DNA of 64,000 nucleotides, taken from contig NC_089724.1 in NCBI RefSeq assembly GCF_035083965.1, forward strand, positions 33,422,722 to 33,486,721, given 5' to 3'. Below, one piece after another: positions 54,962 through 64,000 of the stretch. The position numbers were made by a program, and so were the translations under genes. The stretch's first letter is position 1; each line of letters begins with the position of its first letter. The notes under the pieces are model-generated. The model was not told where the DNA came from and did not search any database. It worked only from the letters and a program-made list of their open reading frames with translations. This DNA is from Branchiostoma lanceolatum. Its lineage: Eukaryota > Chordata > Leptocardii > Amphioxiformes > Branchiostomatidae.

Positions 54962-57900
54962 ATGAGAACGGACTCAAGGGGAAGCATGGAGGGGGTTCAA
55001 CTTGATGACGGTAGGTACAAGATTTGTACAAACCCTTCAACCACATACACAACTATTCAACTGTTTGTTTGTTTGTTTGTTTGTTCGTTTGTTTGCACCT
55101 TTCTTTATTCATGATAAGCTCAAATCTGCACGCAGGCCACTTTTTATTGAGGTCATGAGGGAAGAGGTAAGGGTCAGGTACAACATAACAGAGACATACA
55201 TTCATTTGAGTCCTAATAACTCTATCAACAAACATCATTACATATTTATGCTACAACAATATACAATTGCTACAACATACAACATATAGTAGGGCAAAAG
55301 CTGGTTCATGGTCCGTGTCCGTTCGTTTTGTTCATTTCCATAATTTACTTCAAGAGTCTCTTAAAGGAAGTCAGATTCGGAGCCGTACGTGTGTCTGGCG
55401 GTAGGCTGTTCCAGACATTTGATCCGCGGTAGGCTACCGATCTTCTGAAGATCTCTCGCTTGGGTTTGCGGACAACCAGCTGACTGCTTGTGCTTTGTCT
55501 GATTGTCCGTGTACTTTGGTCTCTGCCTCACATTCGTGGTTGTTGTTGTTCACCTTGCAGTGCCTAGTTGCACGGTCAGCAAGTTTCCTTGCTGTTTCAG
55601 TATCAGGGTGTATTTCTACAGGGAGGAGTTGCCAGCCCTTCCCCTTAAACATGCTCGAGGCACCTCCTTGAACACGGGACCCCAATTTTACGTCTCTTCT
55701 GAAAAGACGGGTACAGCCCCAACCTAAATGTCCTGATCAAGGATTGGTCCGGGATCTTCATGTTAAAAATCAACCCGAGCCAGGAGCTAGGAGCTCAACT
55801 GTGAGGCTGCTAGATCCATGTCGATTGTTGTTTCTGTCATAGCCTTATTGAAAATCTTTCAACCAAAAAATCGTCCGACCAAACATTCCCGCGACAAAAA
55901 GTCATGCGACAAACAGTGCTGTGCCTCTATTGTGATATGTGTGTCAATCATGTATCTTTGTTTTGGTGTCACTTTTAGATCAACTTTCTCTTCTTTTGTT
56001 TTAGGTACTGTTCTATATGTAAATTGCTAATAGCAGTATGTATTTCACATAAGTACGGTTCAAAACTAAGCCTCTGAAATATTGCCATTATTATCATAGG
56101 GTAGTTTACACCAGAGGGTGGGGGGACTCGTCAGACAAGTTGCTAACGACATAATTAGCTGGATGGATCCTATCTTGTTGTCAGATGGCACCCCAAAAAA
56201 TTACAAATAAACGGTTTTCGTTCGAAAAGGCAGATTCACTTGTTAAAACTAGTCCTTTTCAATGCTTATCTATATAGTATGTTACATGTAAGCATGAAAA
56301 ACAAAATTCAAAAATTCATTTTTCTGACATATCAAATCGTTTGAGTTCTAACATACACCGTGGACAGACCGATATTTTCCATGCACTGCTATCATGTACA
56401 ACCCCTATATCGGCTTACATCTAGTAGAAGTGAAAAAGAAAATTACCTATTAGGTAATATCATGTACTTAATTCGAGAAGTGATACATTCCCAATTCCAT
56501 ACAATACTTTATAATGCAACCCATGTAAGTCAATGTAACGTTTTGCTAACATATACAGTATCTAATCGTTTGAGTTGAACTTCTAACATACACCGTGTAC
56601 TGTCATGGAACACAATGTGGAGACCTTTGTTTCAAATGCCGAGAGTCGATAGACAGTTAGTTTGTGACAACGACAATAAAGCATGGCGACACTCCAGATG
56701 AATTTATGACACACTGACCTATCGTAGCTGCAAGCAGAGATCTACAGTAAATAATGTATCTGCATTCGAATTTTGTTTTAGTTAAGAATATAGAAATCTC
56801 TACCAACTAGATTTTAAACAGTATCTCAAGACGAAATTTGAAATGATAACTAACGGAGGAACGACGTGAGAACAAGTCAGTATACACGTTTTGCCCCCTC
56901 CCCACCACAATTGACTAATATACGATATGTGATGTGTTCACGAATTTCATTATCTTTTAATGTTTATCTTTAACGAGCAAATATGTTTGATGTAGCTAGA
57001 AAGAGGTAACGTTGGGTAACATAAATTCGGGATTTTTCCGATAATGGTTGACTGAAATCAATCTAGCAGAACAATAAACCATCCTTTTTTTCTATTATTC
57101 TGTCAGTATCATGTACTATCTTTGCACTAATCATATATATGGTAGATTTTGTCTCTAGTCGTGCTGACACCATAATATTTCAACTTGAAACCACCGTCCG
57201 CCGCACGCACAATGACGGTGCTGTCGGACAGGGGGGCACATTAATTCGGGAGAAAAGATTCGTCTTGAATATCTTACCGCTAATCACATTTTATACAGCA
57301 GCTATTCGTTCCATCCTTGGCTTGAGGAGAGTGCTATGGATATAGACGTGTCCAAGTAAAAAAAATACACGAAAAAACGGCCGTACCGCACGCATCAGGC
57401 CTTCGGGAACAACCCCTGTGTTGAGTCGGTAGAACGTCACTCAAAGTTCACCCCCACCGTCATGGAAATTTGTACATTATTCATCGGGGCGTTAGCTGGA
57501 TGCCGTAGAAATGGTACTACTACTATGTCCATGTGTTTCTGCTTGTGCTAAGAGCAAACTTTGAGGAAAATATCGCCATCAGTCCACTATCACACACAAC
57601 ATTTAGACAAAAAAGTGTTCCTCGCAAACGTTTGTCGTCTGCCAAATAGCAGGATTCTGGGTAACGAATATGGCGGCGGGAAAATTAACTGTAGTGCCGT
57701 AGCCATTGGTTGCAGCAACAAAGAGGCGTTTTGATGATTAATCACACTTAGAGTCCAGTTGTAGGTTAGCAAAAGAGATTCTAATAAGTTGTATTGTAAA
57801 TAATTGTGTTTAGCAGGAAGCGGATGTGACATTTGTCTTATAAACCAGCGAACAACTATGTACATATAATTCTCCCACGAAGCCCTCAGACTGTGACAAT

Positions 57901-60900
57901 AAGGGACGGAGAGTTTTTGACGTAGCCAACTTCTAATGCATGGTTATCGAAGCTTTTCAGACAGTGTTCTGAATGCGTTAGTCTGTCAAGTTTGCATTTC
58001 TAGCGGTATTACTGATGTTGCATCTAGCACATATCCCTAAACACCCCGTTTTCGAAAAATCCCGAATTTAAGTACCCCGCGAATTTATGTTACCCAACGT
58101 TATTAACAATTTGGAAGGGGTATAAAGTATGGTTTCGAAGCGGCATTTCTTAATATCAATTACCGTGGTTAAAATGGCCCTGTTATATCAAATTAACAAC
58201 ATCAGAGAGCTAAATGACATGGGCCAACATCGACTATATTTCATGAAATATCTTGAATTGGAACCATCTACAAGTATCTTTACTACATTTTTATATTAAA
58301 TTCTCTTTATCGTGGTATCAGTCTGATATACTGAAGGTTTAAGATGCTACAGTGTGAAAACATCTTACATAATCAGGAGACAATGAAGATTTTGTTCGGC
58401 CTAATTGCCAACGGTCGCTATGGATGGTTAAAAGGCCCAGAGGGTACACCGTAGGACAGTGGTGCATTGTTCTTTGTTATGTTGAGTTCCGATGGCCGAT
58501 ATAGCACGACAGATAATTTGTCTGTAGAAGTATAGAGTTTCAATTGATAGTCCGGTCTAAGATACCGTATCCCTCTTTCTCTCTTTGTTGATCAAATAGA
58601 GAACATTGTTGTTGAAGTATTTTGCGTCTGATCTTTAACAATAACCAAAAGATGATTATAGAGATTACTTTGGAAATGTAAGACGAATAGGTGCCCCCTT
58701 GGAGACACTTTCATTGTGAAAGAGTCCGATCTAAGGGACCTCATGCCTATGACTGACCCTTTTACAACTAGTCCTGTTGGTCAAATAAAGCATTTAGTTA
58801 GCATGAAAGTCCATCTGATGGAGATGCAAACTTAATAAAACCTGAGTTGCTAAACTTTAAAAAAGCACATTGTTGTTTGATTAATAGAGACGTATTTGCG
58901 TCTGGGTTTGAAATATTACAAAAGATATACCTTAAAGGTCATTTCTGAAATTCTAGAAGAAGCTGAATAGTGGAGAAAGCATTTCAAAGGTTAGACCACA
59001 TAGCAAGCCACAACATTGAAGCCATTTATCTAACATGTCGATACGGGATATCTCGGCGGTTACAATTGTATGTAAAGTTACACTTTTTTGGCGACGCCCA
59101 AAGAGCGGAGGATTTTCTTACAGTGCTACAACCGACTTGAAAATATGTCTCTTACATTTTTTACAGATGACGAGAACCCGAGACGACGACGTCGACAGAT
59201 CGCAGGATGGGATATCTCGGCACTTATCAGAAGTAAGTACCCTTAACGTGCATCTGTCTGTCATTACTCCGGGAAGGAGGATGACCTCCTTCTGGGAGTA
59301 TTGGAAATGCTTTTGTTTGCGCGTTCGCAGCTAGAACTCACGATCCTGTTCTCGCATTGGTGTGTAACTTGGCATATCGTTTGCCTGGTTGGGCGTGGTG
59401 ATGCACAATGTCTTTGTTACACCGTAACTACTTTTATCGTCAATGCAATATCGTAATTGCACCCCTATAATTAATGGCATGTGCCACTAACCTGCCATAG
59501 AGACCATGCTATAATCCATTCCGCATGGTTGCAATACTTCATTTTTAAAAAGAATGAATCATCATCATTAAATGGAATGAATTTGATGACAATTGGTTAA
59601 AAGAAATGGCACATATTACACATATAATTCTGATTTTTGTCTTCGTCATTTCTGTCTAGTTGACTCCCGACTTCTTCGGGCCATGGCGAGCCATGACAAC
59701 CGACCGACCACCACTCCGGGTGCGCTGGGCCGCAGATCGCTCTCTCCCCCCAAAACCACCCCAGAAACATCGCCCCGACCCAAGACAACCTTGACCGAGA
59801 GAAACTCCGTGACCTCCTTCGGTCACTACATGGAGACAGGAAAAGCAGTCTCTTTCAACCAGCCTATCCGTTTCTCTAGTACACACGGAAAGAACATTGA
59901 GTTGTCGTCCGACAGAAGAACTGCTTGTAGAACGGACAGTTTCTGTAACGGCGTCACGTTTAGTCACAGACCCATAAGGATGGGAGAGAAGGTACACTTG
60001 AAGATGAATAAGGTACAGCTTGGATGGAGGGGAGTCTTGAAGCTAGGATTCACCACTACGAACCCGTGCACTGTGGATTCCGAGTCACTCCCGGAGTATG
60101 CAGTACCAGACACTTCAAAACGAGCAAGGTATTTTCCCGCCTCCTTTCTAGCAATGGCAATGACAATGAAATATATTGCAAATTCATGACCAGGATGGGC
60201 TAAGTGCATTAAGTTAGATAAATGAAATTAACGACGATAAGAATCAAGCGCACTGATGACATTGTTTGAGACTGCCGGAGGGAAACTCAAACCGTTTTGT
60301 AAGATCACGCACGTTCTCGCTAGGCTGTGCTCTCGCGGGAACACGTTTCAAAATGGCGCCTCCAGTTGCAACGGAGTCAATAATTCTATCAACAATCAAT
60401 TACCCTTTGTTATCAATTTAATTGGGAGAAGAGCATATTTTCTTGACTTAAAAGTAACCTGCAAACAAACAAACAAACAAACAAGCAAACAAAGAAGACT
60501 GTGCTGTGTGTTTGTATTGAGCTTTGAAGATTTCTGAAATGGCTTTGGCAGCTATCGAACGTTCTAAACCTTACATTTAAGTCACTTTGAGTAATTAGTC
60601 AGTATAAATACAATAGTGTTTGCACCTATTAATAAACAAAAATCTTAGTTTGCAGAGAGGAACATAATGCTGTCTGTAATAGAGCAAACAGAAACTGGAC
60701 ATGTTGCAAATAATATATTCTGCTACGGTAAACCTCAACTCGAGGACATTCTGAACGCACAACCATAGTATGGTAATATTGAAAGGACACTTTGTTATAC
60801 CTTATCTCCTTACAGATACTGGGCGCTTCCAATGATGGAGAAATATGCCCAGAAGGACAACATCTTTTCGTTCTTCCTTACCGAGAAGGGCGCCGTCAAC

Positions 60901-61244
60901 TATTCCATCAACTTAGAGAACAAAGGGGTCTTCTTGGAGGGGTTAGATGAAAGCAAGCCGCTCTGGGCACTCATCGACGTCTTCGGCAAGACAGAGGAGA
61001 TTTCCATCGTCGGTGAGTGTGTTTGTGTTTGTTTGTTTGTGTGTGAGTGTGTGTATGTATGTGTGTGTTTGTGTGTGTTTGCGTTTGCGTATTTGTGTTT
61101 GTATGTGTGTGCGTCTGTATATGTGTACGCGCGCGTGTGTGTGTATGCATGTATGTACTATGTGTCTGAGTGTATGGATGTGTCTTTCTGTGTCTCTCTG
61201 TGTGTCCGTCTGAGTGTCTATGGGTTTATTTGTGTGTGTGTTTA

Positions 61245-61282
<38 letters not shown>

Positions 61283-61294
61283 TGTGTGTGTTTA

Positions 61295-61343
<49 letters not shown>

Positions 61344-63319
61344 CTCTCGTGCAGTTGCGTTATGTTTTGCCAGAGGGAGCTTACTACTTTGGTGGTGAAT
61401 TCTACTATCTTCGATTACCTTTTCATTGATAAATCAGTTGCCTTTGGAGATTGGACCTGAAATAATATTTTAATTGTCTACGAGAAATCTTCACTCAAAT
61501 ATTCTTAATGTTTCTAGTTGATCAGCAACTTGGTATGAAAATCAGGGGAAACTTAATGCAACACCTAATTATTCAGCAGCATTTAGATACTCTAGACTGT
61601 GGCTATTAGTATTGCAAAGAAAATCAAGTTATTGAAATAATCATAAAATATGCAACCAACTTAAGGTGTCTTTTTTTACCTTTTTTACGGTTACTCAATA
61701 ACAAATGCTTCTCTACTTGTTGTGAATCTTGTAACTATACATGGAAAATGATAACCGATAATAACAAATAAAAGAAGATCTTCTTATCAATCATGTATCT
61801 TATCGTTGTCTTTTCAGATGAAGATGCAGCAAAAGAGGCGGTCGAGGCTTTCGAGAAGTCGGTAGGTAACCACAAGGGCGACGGTGACGAGGATCCCGAT
61901 CATTTATCCCGCATCTTCTTCCACAACATGCGCGGCACCAACATCCGGTTGGAGGACAAACACAAGGTGGTTCGCCGGAAACGGAACACTTTCTGGAACA
62001 GCCTGACGTTTACATCACGACCTATGGTGACCAATGAGATGCTCTTCGTGGAAGTCGTGGAAGTGAACGCCCAGTACGCAGGCGCGATGGGGTTCGGGGT
62101 GACGGCATGTGATCCGGCCAAGCTCGCCGGCGATACGGAAAAGACCGGTTTGCCGGACAATGCCGACATCTTGGTCATGAAGCGGTCGGAACTGTCGGAA
62201 TACTGGAAACTGAGTAGAGAACTGAAAGTGCCCTCTAGCGGAGACAAACTGAGCTTCATGATCACGGAAGAAGGAAACGTTCATTATGATGTGAACGGGG
62301 CTGGCTCCATCGTGCTACTGAACGTTGACCTCAACATTGGACCACTGTGGGCACTCTTCGACGTGTACGGGAGCACGCAAGCCATCAGACTATTGGGTAA
62401 GCACAGATTCGATCAAATCATTCTTAAAGCAGATGCAAGCTACAATATGGGAGATTCTTTATACACAACCAGGTATTGATCTCTATCGGTTTCGATGTCT
62501 ATCGGAAATAAAATGCAAGCTATGTTTGGTTCAGTATATTACGCGTTTCTTTTGGGTGGGGTATGTTTGGAGTCTTCCTAGCGAGCAAGTTTAAGAAAAA
62601 AAAATCTGAATTAGATGAAAATGATAAAACATTTGGCCCAACCTTATATCTGATTGGAATTTACAGAGTCCTAGCATCTTGCTGTTATGACTTGTGAAAA
62701 TTGGAAAATGAAGAACTCTTCACCATTATGTTAAAGAAAGAATGAACAGCACATGATCAATATTGGTCACATGGTAATCGTAGTAGTCGTTGCTTTATAA
62801 GAAATCGCATACTTCTAGATGATTGTAAGCTGTACATCATTGAAGTCTTCTTGCTGAAAAAAGCGAAGCAACAGGTGGTCCAACAGCGCACCTAGCGGAC
62901 TTCTCTTAATCGCAGCAACTAAATTTTGTGCCAGTTATATACAGAAATTGCACCAATTTTGCAATCAATAATCTTCTCGCCCCTATCCCTATAACGTTAT
63001 CTAAAAAAGTGTTTGTGATTATTCTCTAGGTGTGATTAAATGCGAAGACACCCTCCGAGAAGAGGAACAGTCGCAGGAAGAAGACGACTTAGAAGACGTC
63101 TTGATGGGAACTAAACCCAAGCAGGCGGAGTTAGACGCTGACACGGAGTGCTCCATGTGTTATAAGAAGGAACGACCGAAGGACAGTGTTGTGTATCCCT
63201 GCGCGCACGTCTGTCTGTGCCATCTGTGCGCGATCAAACTCAAGAAGTACATCCCGAAAGCGTACTGCCCCGTCTGTAGTTCACCTGTGAAAGAGGTCAT
63301 CAGACTACTCGCGTTCTGA
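54962..63319 (+). CDS. neurl: Gene D: Neuralized-type E3 ubiquitin ligase (NHR1-NHR2-RING), 6 exons, 549 aa
   Basis: Exons: 54962-55010, 59167-59232, 59660-60128, 60816-61012, 61818-62396, 63030-63319. Phases agree at each junction and the total is 1650 nt. NHR1 spans exons 3-4 (STHGKNIELSSDRRTACRT, FCNGVTFSHRPI, PLWALIDVFG). NHR2 is exon 5 (NTFWNSLTFTSRPM, GPLWALFDVYG). A C3HC4 RING ends the protein: CSMC, CAHVCLCHLC and CPVC. Neuralized proteins ubiquitinate Notch ligands such as Delta and trigger their endocytosis; NHR1 binds the ligand. The NHR-NHR-RING core is certain. The first two exons are less so: without them, a strong Kozak ATG at 59683 would give a 503-residue protein. Exon 2 contains a basic run (RRRRRQ). 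This matches NEURL1/NEURL1B architecture. Confidence 0.9.
55335..55530 (-). pseudogene. LINE reverse-transcriptase C-terminal remnant in gene D intron 1
   Basis: The minus strand encodes STSSQLVVRKPKREIFRRSV, AYRGSNVWNSLPPDTRTAPN and LTSFKRLLK. The motif 'WNSLP..., FK..LK' is typical of the extreme C-terminus of non-LTR retrotransposon proteins. Upstream frames are broken. It lies antisense to gene D. Confidence 0.7.
57007..58102. mobile_element. 1.1-kb TIR element in gene D intron 1
   Basis: TAACGTTGGGTAACATAAAT at 57007 is matched by its inverted complement ATTTATGTTACCCAACGTTA at 58083-58102. Secondary shared inner words include AATTCGGGATTTTTC. No intact transposase frame, so non-autonomous. 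Confidence 0.85.
58103..59166. other. Gene D intron 1, distal part
   Basis: No exon, repeat or RNA gene recognised. Confidence 0.4.
59660..61012 (+). CDS. neurl: Gene D exons 3-4: Pro/Ser/Thr-rich N-terminus and NHR1
   Basis: Exon 59660-60128 carries a Pro/Thr/Ser-rich leader, then GKAVSFNQPIRFSSTHGKNI through PCTVDSESLPEYAVPD, and ends in phase 2 before GTATTT. Exon 60816-61012 continues with YWALPMMEKYAQKDNIFSFF and PLWALIDVFGKTEEISIV and ends in phase 1. The intron falls inside the NHR domain. Confidence 0.93.
61020..61350. repeat. (GT)n microsatellite directly after gene D exon 4
   Basis: An impure GT tract with GTGTTT and GTAT interruptions starts within 10 bp of the exon 4 donor. The cysteine/valine-rich open frames are spurious read-through. 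Confidence 0.95.
61818..62396 (+). CDS. neurl: Gene D exon 5: complete NHR2
   Basis: A 579-nt phase 1-1 exon, HLSRIFFHNMRGTNIRLEDK through VLLNVDLNIGPLWALFDVYG. It holds the whole second Neuralized repeat, unlike NHR1, which is split by an intron. Confidence 0.95.
63030..63319 (+). CDS. neurl: Gene D exon 6: RING domain and stop
   Basis: An acidic leader (EEEQSQEEDDLEDVL) is followed by the C3HC4 RING ECSMCYKK, VVYPCAHVCLCHLC, CPVC and the tail VKEVIRLLAF, then TGA. All eight zinc ligands are visible. RING at the extreme C-terminus is typical for this family. Confidence 0.95.
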
Positions 63320-63790
63320 TGACGTAGTGCGCTAGAACTGATGACGATTGACCATGGCATTCACAGCATCTCTGCATGACAACGCGAAATGTGTGTAGAG
63401 CATAAACCACCTGTTAAAGAGGTGATCAGACTACTCGCGTTCTGATGACGTAGCACTCCAGAACTGTTGACGATCGACCATGACGTTCACAGCATCTCTG
63501 CATGACGACACGAAATGTGCGTAGAGCATAAACCACACGTGACAGAGGTCATCAGACTATTCGCGATCTGATGACGTAGTGCGCCAGAACTGATGACGAT
63601 TGACCATGAAGTATTACGTATTTCTGCATGACAACGCGAACTATGTGCAGAACATAAACCACCTGTGAAAGAGGTCATCAGACTACTCGCGATCTGATGA
63701 CGTAGTAAGCCAGAACTGATGACAATTGACCATGACAAATTACGTATTTCCGCATGACAACGCGAAATGTGTGTGGATCATAAAGCATAT
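63284..63790 (+). repeat. neurl: 126-bp tandem repeat beginning in the last codons of gene D
   Basis: Four copies start at about 63284, 63410, 63536 and 63662, exactly 126 bp apart, then decay. The first includes the final 11 codons and stop; later copies keep GAGGTCATCAGACTACTCGC and TTCTGATGACGTAG, in the 3' UTR or flank. The window ends about 210 bp later without another feature. Confidence 0.93.
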
Positions 63791-64000
63791 TCCCATGGCA
63801 CTGAATCTTATAGATTTCAAACAACGAGTCTTCTTCCGTGTTGCTGACGTATTGAACGTTAATTGTTGCTTGCATCAAGATGACACAATTATTACATTGT
63901 TGTGATATAAAGCTTTGATTATGATTAGTCCATGACCGATATAATTGCTGAATTTCTCTAACTTAAAAAAAGCCACCCATGACACCAAACGAGTTATACG

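Noticed and set aside
59167..59232. ATG at 59167 as the Neuralized start
   Set aside because: Its frame joins 59660 out of register with NHR1 and soon hits a stop. Read in the other phase, the exon fits.
61020..61460. Cys/Val-rich open frames after gene D exon 4
   Set aside because: They read the GT microsatellite after the GTGAGT donor.

Overview
The window is animal nuclear DNA: short GC-rich exons with consensus GT/AG borders in long AT-rich introns, tRNA-derived SINEs, LINE 3' remnants, many inverted-repeat elements, microsatellites and a satellite array. The secreted, domain-shuffled proteins (fucolectin, SRCR, trefoil, discoidin, kringle and LDLa modules on phase-1 exons) and the two-NHR Neuralized gene suggest an invertebrate deuterostome, most probably amphioxus (Branchiostoma). 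That assignment is inference; no species marker was tested. All gene models are hand-spliced from borders, phase and domain logic.

Layout: 1-4498 holds repeats only. Gene B (4499-8047, minus) has four exons and encodes a leaderless 183-residue beta-trefoil protein with an FGF/IL-1-type fold. Diverged repeat units fill 8.8-12.5 kb. Gene A (13235-24988, minus) has eight coding exons: signal peptide, coiled coil, seven 42-residue repeats, about 60 acidic Ser-Gly heptads, then a fucolectin-type (FTP) domain whose two halves are separated by four complete phase 1-1 domain exons (hevein-like, P-type trefoil, discoidin, SRCR). As sequenced, gene A carries a 43-nt deletion that breaks its frame. Gene C (33515-42418, plus) has seven coding exons and encodes an 834-residue secreted protein with a closely similar signal peptide and coiled coil, followed by one kringle and eleven LDLa repeats. 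Genes A and C form a head-to-head paralogous pair about 8.5 kb apart that share a stalk and carry different binding modules.

From 44.5 to 51.4 kb lies a 140-bp satellite with a 560-bp higher-order period, interrupted by an oppositely oriented copy of the element that also sits at 45.0-47.1 kb. After 3.5 kb without recognisable content comes gene D (54962-63319, plus), a Neuralized-type E3 ubiquitin ligase with NHR1, NHR2 and a C-terminal RING. Its last codons and 3' flank are amplified as a 126-bp tandem repeat.

Genes A and C look like secreted extracellular recognition or matrix proteins; B may be a growth-factor-like or cytosolic trefoil protein; D is intracellular and unrelated. Nothing in the sequence links D functionally to the others.
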